This document shows, piece after piece, positions 1 through 6,826 of a stretch of DNA of 64,000 nucleotides. How positions within the stretch are numbered: the stretch's first letter is position 1; every line of letters starts with the position of its first letter. Source of the DNA: Sulfurimonas sp. Its GTDB lineage: Bacteria > Campylobacterota > Campylobacteria > Campylobacterales > Sulfurimonadaceae. The stretch is taken from assembly GCA_013791885.1 (NCBI GenBank), contig VMSZ01000034.1, forward strand, positions 33,556 through 97,555, given 5' to 3'. Both the position numbers and the translations under genes were made by a program. Under the pieces are notes generated by a model. That model saw only the letters and a list, made by a program, of their open reading frames with translations. It had not been told where the DNA came from and did not search any database.

Positions 1-702
1 GAGCCGGAAGTTGTACAACTGTGTGAAGTGCTAAACGCAAGCGGCGTAAAAATAGAAGGTATCGGTTCAGCTATTCTTACCGTTCACGGAACTTCAGGAG
101 AGCTTATCAACATTGATGAATTTTCAGTTATTCCTGACCGTATTGAAGCTGGGACATACCTTTGTGCAGCAGCAATTACAAAAACTGAGCTTACACTGAC
201 AGATGCCGAACCTAAGCACCTCGGCTCTGTTTTAGCTAAACTTGAAGAGATGGGCTGTACTTTTACCCTTACTCACGACACTATCACACTTCACCCGACT
301 CAAAATCTTAAACCTGTAAAAATTGTAACTCAAGAGTACCCTGCGTTTCCAACAGATATGCAGGCACAATTTTTAGCTCTTGCAACTCAGGCAGATGGAA
401 CTTCTATCATCGAAGAGAGACTATTTGAAAATAGATTTATGCATGTGAGTGAACTCCAACGTATGGGTGCGAACATTACGCTCAATGGCCACACTGCAAC
501 GGTAAGCGGTAAGTGTAAACTTAGCGGAACAGACGTTATGGCTACAGATCTTCGAGCTTCTAGCGCTTTGGTTTTGGCTGGTTTGGTCGCTGAGGGAGAG
601 ACGAATGTACACCGTATTTACCACCTCGACCGCGGATACGATTCACTGGAGAAAAAACTTCAAAATGTCGGAGCCAACATAGAGAGACTCAAAGAGAAAT
701 AA
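1..702 (+). CDS. murA: UDP-N-acetylglucosamine 1-carboxyvinyltransferase, 3' part
   Basis: The reading frame is open from the first base, so the gene is cut at its 5' end by the window; a GTG at 28 is internal and not a start. MurA transfers enolpyruvate from PEP to UDP-GlcNAc, the first committed step of peptidoglycan synthesis in the cytoplasm. The visible 233 residues match the second half of the ~420-residue enzyme: the FPTDMQAQF segment carries the general-base Asp, followed by [16 protein letters not shown] with the conserved Arg, and the [11 protein letters not shown]-terminal signature. The catalytic Cys loop lies upstream of the window. The gene is convergent with hspR across a palindromic element. 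Confidence 0.96.
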   Translation, partial: EPEVVQLCEVLNASGVKIEGIGSAILTVHGTSGELINIDEFSVIPDRIEAGTYLCAAAITKTELTLTDAEPKHLGSVLAKLEEMGCTFTLTHDTITLHPTQNLKPVKIVTQEYPAFPTDMQAQFLALATQADGTSIIEERLFENRFMHVSELQRMGANITLNGHTATVSGKCKLSGTDVMATDLRASSALVLAGLVAEGETNVHRIYHLDRGYDSLEKKLQNVGANIERLKEK

Positions 703-718
703 TATTTAGCGCAAAGCT

Positions 719-806
719 AGATTGCCGCGTCGCTTTGCTCCTCGCAATGACCTAAGCAATGGATGGGTTTTGTCACTGCGAGACTTCCAAGAAGTCGCGG
801 CAGTCT
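719..806. repeat. Long palindromic intergenic element between murA and hspR
   Basis: The spacer between two convergent genes is nearly all one imperfect hairpin. The arm TAGATTGCCGCG at 717-728 pairs with CGCGGCAGTCTA ending at 807, and inside it CTCGCAATGAC pairs with GTCACTGCGAG, each with one mismatch. It could act as a bidirectional terminator. The arms look GC-richer than the flanks. Similar TTGCCGCG...CTCGCAATGAC elements are, to my recollection, scattered in unrelated bacteria, so it may be a small mobile palindrome. Confidence 0.75.
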
Positions 807-816
807 AAATGTACAC

Positions 817-1203
817 CTATTTTTTCTCGAAAATAATCATCTCATAAATACTTTTTTTAGTCACAAGCGCTTTATCCGGAGAGACAGAGTGAGAGTTTTT
901 CGCTTTGGCAACTTCATGTCTCAAGCCTGCGATCTCTTGTTCCATGTCATCTACATTCTCTTTCAAACGCAAGATAATATCCACACCCGCCAAATTTACT
1001 CCAAGATCACGAGTAAGTCGTAAAATAAGTTTTATTCTATCTATATCTCTTTGCGAATAAAGTCTGATTCTTCCATCAGAACGTGATGGACAGACAAGAT
1101 TCTCTCTCTCATATTGACGCAGCGTCTGCGGATGAATTTCTAAAATCTTCGCAACTATACTAATCAGGTAGACCGGTTCGTCATACAAATGGTGTATACT
1201 CAT
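817..1203 (-). CDS. hspR: MerR-family heat-shock repressor HspR
   Basis: A 128-residue MerR-type regulator. The N-terminal winged helix-turn-helix (roughly residues 12-75) includes the HPQTLRQYERENLV recognition segment typical of HspR, followed by a coiled-coil dimerisation tail with the heptad-like ENVDDMEQEIAGLRHEVA stretch. HspR represses chaperone genes by binding HAIR operators, and in Campylobacter and Helicobacter it sits directly downstream of cbpA. The same order is seen here with an 11-base gap, so both genes are probably one transcript. HAIR-like repeats in front of cbpA and clpB in this window indicate autoregulation. Confidence 0.93.
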   Translation of the reverse strand: MSIHHLYDEPVYLISIVAKILEIHPQTLRQYERENLVCPSRSDGRIRLYSQRDIDRIKLILRLTRDLGVNLAGVDIILRLKENVDDMEQEIAGLRHEVAKAKNSHSVSPDKALVTKKSIYEMIIFEKK

Positions 1204-1214
1204 ATTTTCTCCTT

Positions 1215-2126
1215 CTACTCTTTGGGTAGTTTTTCTTTCATCAGTTCAACTAAATCTTCATCAAGAGAGTCTACATCCGGCAGAACAATGTTTGCTCTGA
1301 GATAAAGATCTCCGCGAACTTTTGTTTTTCTGTCCATCGCGCCAAGCTCTTTTACACGAAATCTTTGTCCGTTTTTCGTATTTTGAGGGATTTTAAGTTT
1401 TATCTCTTTGTCTAGCGTTTGTATAGCGATTTTTTCTCCAAAAAGAGCCGCATACAAAGGAACATCAAAGTTTTTAACCAAATCGTTATCTTCTCTTTCA
1501 TACTCTGAACTTGAAGCAACATTGATTTTTAAGAATAAATCTCCGGCGCGTCCGCCTTGTGCGTGTCCTTTGCCTTTAACACGCATTTTTTCACCGTTTT
1601 TTACGCCGGCTGGTATCTTAATATCAAAACGTTCTCCGTTAACCGCAACTGAGTGTGAACCGCCAAGAATTGAAACAACAAAAGGGATAGTAACCGCGCT
1701 TTCAATATCAAGATTTGGCTCTTGCTGGCTGAATCCGCCACCGCCAAAACCTCCACCACCAAAACCTCCACCACCAAATCCTCCGCCTCCGAAGCCGCCG
1801 CCTCCGAAGCCGCCGCCACCGCCGGAAAACATGCTTCTGAGAATTTCATCTAAATCCGCGCTTCCGCCGCCGCCATGAGAACGAGAAAAATCATGGAAAT
1901 TTTGTCCGCCGAACATTCCGTCCCCTGCTCTGTCGTACTGCGCTTTTTTCTGTTTGTCGCTGAGAATTTCGTAGGCTGCGTTTATCTCTTTAAATTTATC
2001 TTCCGCACCCGCTTCTTTATTAATGTCAGGATGGTATTGACGGGCTAATTTTCTGTAAGCTTTTTTTATTTCCGCTTCTGTTGCGTTTTCTGATATTTCT
2101 AATGTTTTATAGAGTGATTTACTCAT
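1215..2126 (-). CDS. cbpA: CbpA-type DnaJ co-chaperone (class B J protein)
   Basis: A 303-residue co-chaperone that stimulates DnaK ATPase. The J domain is residues 1-70 with the HPD motif in QYHPDINKEAG. A glycine-rich linker (about residues 90-132) contains seven successive GGGGF units. The C-terminal substrate-binding domains (about 140-300) follow with no CXXCXGXG zinc repeats between, which makes it class B rather than classical DnaJ. It is the first gene of the cbpA-hspR operon and is preceded by a TATAAT promoter overlapped by a HAIR-like operator. The glycine repeat is encoded by near-identical 15-base units and could vary in copy number. Confidence 0.92.
   Translation of the reverse strand: MSKSLYKTLEISENATEAEIKKAYRKLARQYHPDINKEAGAEDKFKEINAAYEILSDKQKKAQYDRAGDGMFGGQNFHDFSRSHGGGGSADLDEILRSMFSGGGGGFGGGGFGGGGFGGGGFGGGGFGGGGFSQQEPNLDIESAVTIPFVVSILGGSHSVAVNGERFDIKIPAGVKNGEKMRVKGKGHAQGGRAGDLFLKINVASSSEYEREDNDLVKNFDVPLYAALFGEKIAIQTLDKEIKLKIPQNTKNGQRFRVKELGAMDRKTKVRGDLYLRANIVLPDVDSLDEDLVELMKEKLPKE
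1736..1830. repeat. 15-bp in-frame tandem repeat encoding GGGGF units of CbpA
   Basis: About six to seven copies of a CC(A/G)CC(A/T)CC(A/G)AA(A/G)-like 15-mer encode the Gly-Phe linker of CbpA. The copies fall into two sub-types (CCACCACCAAAACCT and CCGCCTCCGAAGCCG), suggesting local duplication. A copy gain or loss would stay in frame. Confidence 0.85.
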
Positions 2127-2164
2127 AATTTTTTCCTAAAATGTATTAAAATTGTTTAAGTAGG

Positions 2165-2199
2165 ATTATATCACAAGAGTTGAGTGTCTGTCAATCAAG
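2165..2199 (-). promoter_or_regulatory. cbpA-hspR promoter with HAIR-like HspR operator
   Basis: Read on the minus strand: TTGACA, 18 nt, TATAAT (TATAAT at 2165-2170). Overlapping it is CTTGATT-7 nt-ACTCAAC at 2179-2199, a match to the HspR-binding HAIR consensus CTTGAGT-N7-ACTCAAG. The clpB promoter has the same architecture. Operator placement over the -35 region fits direct repression and autoregulation. Identification rests on the known consensus; binding is inferred. Confidence 0.85.
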
Positions 2200-2401
2200 G
2201 TGGTGTGTCTAAAAGTTTATGGCATTCACACGCTCATTCTCGAATTCACCTCCTGTGAATTCTCCGAGGCTAAAAACCGAATAATCCTCGTGATTATTCT
2301 TTTGGTTTTTAGAACCGCGCGTAAATACCAAAAACTTCTTATACTTTTTAGCGGGAAAAGACGAGCGAAGCAAGGTCGTAAAACGCAACAAATTGGTGAC
2401 T
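2200..2401. other. Non-coding region with two hairpins
   Basis: This is most of a 376-bp gene-free gap upstream of cbpA. It holds GAATTCAC-ctcct-GTGAATTC at 2242-2262, a perfect 8-bp stem. It also holds a second hairpin at 2272-2310, AAAAACC plus GAATAATC pairing with GATTATTC plus GGTTTTT. Short frames on both strands here show no protein-like composition, start signals or family resemblance. The hairpins may end purH transcription or be remnants of palindromic elements. Confidence 0.6.
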
Positions 2402-2505
2402 AAAATCAAAAGAGTAATGTAAATTCAAGGCGCATAACGAGGAAGGGTACTTATGTACCTGACGAGTGTAGCAACGCAGAAGTTACGTTGCTATTTTGAT
2501 ATTTA
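2402..2505 (-). repeat. Structured ~104-bp intergenic repeat, copy A, downstream of purH
   Basis: This matches a second copy at 19794-19897. Shared blocks include GCAAGGCGCATA or its near-equal, GAGGAAG, TGACGA and TGTAGCAACGCAG. It folds as an outer stem TCAAAA/TTTTGA, a hairpin GGTAC-ttat-GTACC, and a hairpin TAGCAACG/CGTTGCTA. It ends exactly on the purH stop codon. In copy B the outer stem and first hairpin keep pairing with different bases, which indicates a conserved structure. Confidence 0.8.
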
Positions 2506-4041
2506 GTGTAGGAAATGGCGGACTTCTGAGAAATATAGACTCATGCCGAATTCATTCGCCGCATCTATAATCTCTTCATCTCTGATACTCCCGCCTGGTT
2601 CAATTACGCTTTTTACACCTGCAGCTGCAGCAGCGTCAATTGAGTCACGGAACGGGAAGAATGCTTCTGAAGCTAAAGCAGCCCCAGTTACATCAAGTCC
2701 CATCTCTTTTGCTTTTTTAAGCGCACACTGAGAAGCGTCAACACGGCTTGTCATACCCATGCCAACCGCAACCATTGCAGAATTTTTCACATAAACAACA
2801 CAGTTAGATTTTGTCAAAGAAGCTACTTTGTACGCTATCTCCATATCTTTCATCTCTTGTTCTGTCGCTGCATTTTTAGTCATGAGTTTTGCATTTTTCA
2901 CTTCATCTTCGCCAACTTTGTCAGCGTCTTGGAAAACAAATCCACCGTCAATATGTTTGAAATCTTTTGCGTCATTTGCAAGTACAAGTTTGTCCGAACC
3001 CATTTCAAAAAGCTTAATGCGTTTTTTGCTTGCGAAAACTTCTTGAGCTTCCTCGGTAATACGTCCTGCGATGATAACTTCCAAGAAAATTTCATTCATT
3101 TTTTCAGCGAGCTCTTTTGTCACAACACCGTTTACGGCTACAACGCCGCCAAACGCAGAAACAGGATCACATTTAAGTGCTTCCGTGTATGCTTCTAAAA
3201 GTGTTCCTTTAATGGCAAAACCACAAGGATTTCCGTGTTTTGTAATACACACTGCGTTTTCATCTCCAAACGCAGAAGCGATTTTAACAGCGCCGCTTAA
3301 GTCGTTTAAGTTGTTAAAACTTGCTTCGCCTTTAAGCGTTTTAAAGTTGTTTGAGTAGTGTTTGTCAAATTCATACAAAGCACCTTTTTGGTGAGGATTT
3401 TCGCCATAACGCGTGTCCATAACTTTGTTTCCGACTACGAATTGTTTTGCTCCAAAACCACCGTTAAAACGGCCGTTCATGTAGTTTGCAATCATTGAGT
3501 CATACGCTGCCGTATGTTCATACGCTTTTATCATAAGTCCTAGACGGAAATCTCTTGTATTTTTTTCGTTCTCAATTGCATCAATAACCACAGCATAATC
3601 ACTTACATCCGTAACAATCATAACGCTATCAAAGTTTTTTGCAGCAGAGCGTACCATTGCCGGTCCGCCGATGTCAATGTTCTCGATGATGTCATCAAAA
3701 TCATCTGTTTTTTCGATTGTTTCTTTAAACGGGTAAAGATTTACACACACTAAATCAATCGCTTCAACGCCAAGCTCTTTGGCTTGATCAAGATGAGACT
3801 GTTTATCACGACGGTGTAAAATCCCGCCATGAACATAAGGATTCAGCGTTTTAACGCGACCTTCAAAACATTCAGGAAACTTTGTAACCTCATCAATTTC
3901 GATTGCAGCCACACCGCTCTCTTGTAACATTTTAAATGTCCCGCCAGTTGAGATAATCTCAAACCCGTTACTTACAAGTGATTTACAAAAATCAACTACA
4001 CCGCTTTTATCGCTAACACTTACTAATGCTCTTTTTACCAA
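2503..4041 (-). CDS. purH: Bifunctional AICAR transformylase / IMP cyclohydrolase
   Basis: A 512-residue enzyme catalysing the last two steps of de novo IMP synthesis: formylation of AICAR with 10-formyl-THF, then ring closure. The N-terminal MGS-like cyclohydrolase domain (to ~195) has STGGTFKML and [15 protein letters not shown]. The transformylase domain has RYGENPHQ and the catalytic Lys-His in TKHGNPCG. The start is TTG at 4041, chosen because AAGGAG lies six bases upstream and the protein begins [14 protein letters not shown] as in homologs. It is divergent from pfkA. A structured repeat follows its stop codon. Confidence 0.97.
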   Translation of the reverse strand: MVKRALVSVSDKSGVVDFCKSLVSNGFEIISTGGTFKMLQESGVAAIEIDEVTKFPECFEGRVKTLNPYVHGGILHRRDKQSHLDQAKELGVEAIDLVCVNLYPFKETIEKTDDFDDIIENIDIGGPAMVRSAAKNFDSVMIVTDVSDYAVVIDAIENEKNTRDFRLGLMIKAYEHTAAYDSMIANYMNGRFNGGFGAKQFVVGNKVMDTRYGENPHQKGALYEFDKHYSNNFKTLKGEASFNNLNDLSGAVKIASAFGDENAVCITKHGNPCGFAIKGTLLEAYTEALKCDPVSAFGGVVAVNGVVTKELAEKMNEIFLEVIIAGRITEEAQEVFASKKRIKLFEMGSDKLVLANDAKDFKHIDGGFVFQDADKVGEDEVKNAKLMTKNAATEQEMKDMEIAYKVASLTKSNCVVYVKNSAMVAVGMGMTSRVDASQCALKKAKEMGLDVTGAALASEAFFPFRDSIDAAAAAGVKSVIEPGGSIRDEEIIDAANEFGMSLYFSEVRHFLH

Positions 4042-4194
4042 AATATCTCCTTTTTATAAAGCAATGTTACAGAAAAATTACAATTATTGAAACATTGCCC
4101 ATTGGCAAGAATAAAACTATTCAAAAATTGCGTGATTTTATCTAATTTGAGTTTAGATGGTGGTAAACTTAGTAAAACTATTATGGAATTTATA

Positions 4195-5160
4195 ATGAAA
4201 AATATCGCAATTTTATGTTCAGGCGGAGATGTTTCGGGTATGAACCCGGCCATTAAACATTTTGTGGAGTACTCCATTCAAAAAGGTTTAAATCCTTATT
4301 TTGTTTACGATGGTTACGAAGGTTTGATAGATAACAGAATTAAAAAAGCAACTTATGAAGATGTTGCGGGAATTATAACTCGTGGCGGCACAAAAATAGG
4401 CAGTGCCCGAAGCAAAAGATTTATGCAGCCGGAATTTAGAAAAATTGCCAAAGAAAACCTCGACACACACAATATAGATATGCTTGTAGTTCTCGGCGGA
4501 GACGGTTCCTTCCGCGGGCTTGATGCTTTTTACAAAGAACAAGGTATAAAATTTTGCGGTATTCCCTCGACTATTGACAATGACATTCACGGAACCGACT
4601 ACTGTCTTGGCGTAGATACGGCACTCAACATCATCAAAACTTCCATAGATGCCATCCGTGACACTGCTTCTTCTTTTAAACGCGCGCTTGTTATAGAAAC
4701 TATGGGGAGAGATTGCGGTTATCTCGCACTCATTTCAGCTCTCACATCAGGAGCGGAACTTTGTCTTATTCCTGAGCGTAAATACAATTTGCATGATTTT
4801 GAAGAGAACTTTAAAACGCAGATAAAAAACGGTAGACGCTATTTCATAGCGGTAATTTCAGAAGGAATCGAGCAAAGCGCGACTGAAATTGCAACCTGGT
4901 TTGAGGAAAAAATCGGTATTGAAGCTAGAGCTACGGTTTTGGGTCATGTCCAACGCGGTGGAAATCCCAGTATTTATGACAGACTCATGGCATACAAATT
5001 TATCTCTTTTGCCATAGACGGTCTGCTTGAGGGACATAATGACAGTGTCGCATGCTATACAAAAAGCCACTTTAAATACAAAAGTATTTTTGAAGTCACC
5101 GGCACGCCGCATAAACTGGATAAAGAACTTTTAGCACTCTTGGACAACATGGATGTATAA
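4195..5160 (+). CDS. pfkA: 6-phosphofructokinase (ATP-dependent, PfkA type)
   Basis: A 321-residue enzyme phosphorylating fructose 6-phosphate. It shows the N-terminal CSGGDVSGMN ATP-binding segment, GGDGSFRG, the catalytic GIPSTIDNDIHGTD with the Asp base, METMGRDCGYLAL-like substrate loop and LGHVQRGGNPS. The start was moved to ATG 4195: the frame opens at 4087, but the extra 36 residues are not part of the family and GGA lies 8-9 nt upstream of 4195. With the class II aldolase at 41 kb it indicates a working Embden-Meyerhof branch, unlike many host-associated Campylobacterota that lack Pfk. It overlaps the next gene by 8 bases. Confidence 0.95.
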   Translation: MKNIAILCSGGDVSGMNPAIKHFVEYSIQKGLNPYFVYDGYEGLIDNRIKKATYEDVAGIITRGGTKIGSARSKRFMQPEFRKIAKENLDTHNIDMLVVLGGDGSFRGLDAFYKEQGIKFCGIPSTIDNDIHGTDYCLGVDTALNIIKTSIDAIRDTASSFKRALVIETMGRDCGYLALISALTSGAELCLIPERKYNLHDFEENFKTQIKNGRRYFIAVISEGIEQSATEIATWFEEKIGIEARATVLGHVQRGGNPSIYDRLMAYKFISFAIDGLLEGHNDSVACYTKSHFKYKSIFEVTGTPHKLDKELLALLDNMDV

Positions 5161-5464
5161 ACTTAACTTCTATGTCCAAAAAGATGCCAAGGAAGCCACA
5201 AAACAGGCCCTATTTGAGATTGGTGTCGGAATGTTTGAGAATTATGAGCAGTGTTCATGGGAGACTCTTGGAATGGGACAGTTCAAACCCATAAACGCAG
5301 CTAATCCTCATATTGGGGAAGTAGACAAACTAGAAGTTTTAGAAGAGTATAAAGTAGAGCTTATCTGTAAAGATGAACTTATAGAACTCGCCGTACAAAC
5401 GTTAAAAGAAGCTCACCCCTACGAAGAAGTGGCTTATGAAGTTTTTAAAATGGAAGCATTTTAA
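5153..5464 (+). CDS. NIF3-like / YqfO inserted-domain protein
   Basis: A 103-residue stand-alone version of the CutA-like domain found inserted in NIF3/YqfO family proteins. Features are the VQKDAKEATKQALFEIG opening and the closing HPYEEVAYEVF signature. Its molecular role is not established; relatives are annotated as NIF3-family or NGG1p-interacting factor. It overlaps the 3' end of pfkA by 8 bases and is therefore likely translationally coupled to it. Its end meets the convergent esterase gene with a 4-base overlap. Confidence 0.8.
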   Translation: MYKLNFYVQKDAKEATKQALFEIGVGMFENYEQCSWETLGMGQFKPINAANPHIGEVDKLEVLEEYKVELICKDELIELAVQTLKEAHPYEEVAYEVFKMEAF

Positions 5465-6084
5465 AAGCTCTTTTTTATCCACTCTGAAATCATTTCTAAC
5501 TCATCTTTATCAAGACTGTGGTCTTTTTCATAGGCTTGAAATTCTACTGCAAAACCGCCATTTTGAAGTGTTTGAACTTGCCCTTTTGAACTCTGAAATG
5601 GAAGTACATTGTCGTATGTTCCATGTGTACAGAGCCATCTTGCATCTTTAACATCCTCATTCATCTCAAGCAAAAGTTTTTGCTCATCGTAAATATAACC
5701 ACTCACAGCAATGTAACCCGCCAGCGTTTTATGATATCTTGAACCAAATTCAAAAGTCAAAAGTGAACCCTGCGAAAAACCAAACAAAAAACTCTCATGC
5801 GCATTAAAGTCACTCTCAAAAAGTGCGTCTAAAACTTCAGTAAGAAGTTTACTTGAGTAAGTAATTCCCGGCAGTTGATTAGGTGGCAGTTGATACCAGG
5901 AAAAACCAGTATGGTATTCAAAAGGAGCATCTAAAAGAAGATAGTTCATGCTCTCAATATTTAAAAATGCAGGCAATCCGGTAAATCCTTCAGAAGAGTC
6001 TCCACGACCATGCAAGACAATCATGAGCTTCTTCGAAGGGATTTTTGAAGGTATAAAAATATTTTCTAATGCTAAATTATTCAT
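5461..6084 (-). CDS. Alpha/beta hydrolase, phospholipase/carboxylesterase type
   Basis: A 207-residue cytosolic serine hydrolase without a signal peptide. The oxyanion segment MIVLHGRGDSSEGF lies near residue 25, the nucleophile elbow is GFSQGS, the acid is probably Asp in THGTYDNVLPF, and the His is in KDHSLDKDE. This arrangement fits the PF02230-like carboxylesterase family; the substrate cannot be read from the sequence. TATAAT ends five bases before the ATG and no ribosome-binding site is visible. It is divergent from the HAD gene across 53 bases. Confidence 0.85.
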   Translation of the reverse strand: MNNLALENIFIPSKIPSKKLMIVLHGRGDSSEGFTGLPAFLNIESMNYLLLDAPFEYHTGFSWYQLPPNQLPGITYSSKLLTEVLDALFESDFNAHESFLFGFSQGSLLTFEFGSRYHKTLAGYIAVSGYIYDEQKLLLEMNEDVKDARWLCTHGTYDNVLPFQSSKGQVQTLQNGGFAVEFQAYEKDHSLDKDELEMISEWIKKSF

Positions 6085-6089
6085 GCGTT

Positions 6090-6131
6090 ATTATAGCAAA
6101 GGCAGCCAAGAGTTTAACTACTTGCTATAAT
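6090..6131. promoter_or_regulatory. Divergent -10 boxes placed for two leaderless mRNAs
   Basis: Minus-strand TATAAT at 6090-6095 ends five bases before the esterase ATG (6084). Plus-strand TATAAT at 6126-6131 ends six bases before the HAD ATG (6138). A start site about seven bases after each -10 box would fall on or next to the ATG. Neither gene has a Shine-Dalgarno sequence. Confidence 0.65.
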
Positions 6132-6137
6132 TCTCTT

Positions 6138-6782
6138 ATGAAAAAATACTTATTATTTGATAACGACGGCGTATTGGTAGAGACTGAGAAGTGGTATCAC
6201 CGAGCGAATGTGGAAATTTTAGAACTCTTAGGTCTGCAAATCAGCGAAGAGCGATACAAAGAGATTATGATTCAGGGGCAAAGTGCCTTGTTGCTTGCAA
6301 GCGAACATGGCTACGACGCAGAGAGTGTCGAGAAATACCGTGATAAACGCAATGAATTGTATCAGCACTATATTCGTACAGAAGATATTGAGATACAAGG
6401 TGTTTCGGAGATTATAAAAGAATTAAAAGAAAGTTACCAAATGGGCATTGTCACTTCAGCTAGACGTGCAGATTTTGAACTAATTCATTCCAAACGCAGC
6501 ATTGCCAAACATATGAAGTTTGTTTTATGCAGCGGTGAATATAAACGCTCCAAGCCTCATGCTGACCCTTATCTCGAAGCTTTAGCTCGATTTAACGGGG
6601 CGAAAACTGAAGCGCTCATAATTGAAGATTCCGGTCGCGGACTTGCTTCTGCCCTAAACGCAGAGATAGATTGCGCCATAGTTTACAATGAGTTTACAGT
6701 TTCGCATGATTTTACAGGGGCGACGCATCGTATTAATAGTCTTGGGGAATTGAAAAAATTGTTGGAAAAGATTAATAGTTAA
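6138..6782 (+). CDS. HAD-superfamily phosphatase (phosphoglucomutase/phosphatase-like)
   Basis: A 214-residue HAD hydrolase. Motif I is FDNDGVLVE with nucleophile and acid Asp at residues 8 and 10; motif II is IVTSAR; motif III Lys is in KRSKPHADP; motif IV is IIEDSGRG. The helical cap after motif I places it in subfamily IA, which includes sugar-phosphate phosphatases and beta-phosphoglucomutases. The substrate is unknown. The frame opens at 6069, but ATG 6138 starts directly before motif I as usual, and a TATAAT lies six bases before it, so the mRNA may be leaderless. Confidence 0.88.
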   Translation: MKKYLLFDNDGVLVETEKWYHRANVEILELLGLQISEERYKEIMIQGQSALLLASEHGYDAESVEKYRDKRNELYQHYIRTEDIEIQGVSEIIKELKESYQMGIVTSARRADFELIHSKRSIAKHMKFVLCSGEYKRSKPHADPYLEALARFNGAKTEALIIEDSGRGLASALNAEIDCAIVYNEFTVSHDFTGATHRINSLGELKKLLEKINS

Positions 6783-6826
6783 ATTTTTTTAGTAAGAAAA
6801 GATGACGAGGATGAAAAAGATATCTA

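Noticed and set aside
763..1023. Plus-strand frame across the murA-hspR gap
   Set aside because: It runs through the palindromic element into antisense hspR and has no protein-like features.
1408..1878. 156-residue proline-rich frame opposite cbpA
   Set aside because: The PPPPK repeats are simply the reverse reading of the CbpA GGGGF codons.
2200..2409. Two short frames on opposite strands upstream of cbpA
   Set aside because: They overlap each other and two hairpins, with no start signal or recognisable composition.
4087..4194. N-terminal extension of pfkA
   Set aside because: The extra residues are not part of the family and lie in the promoter region divergent from purH.
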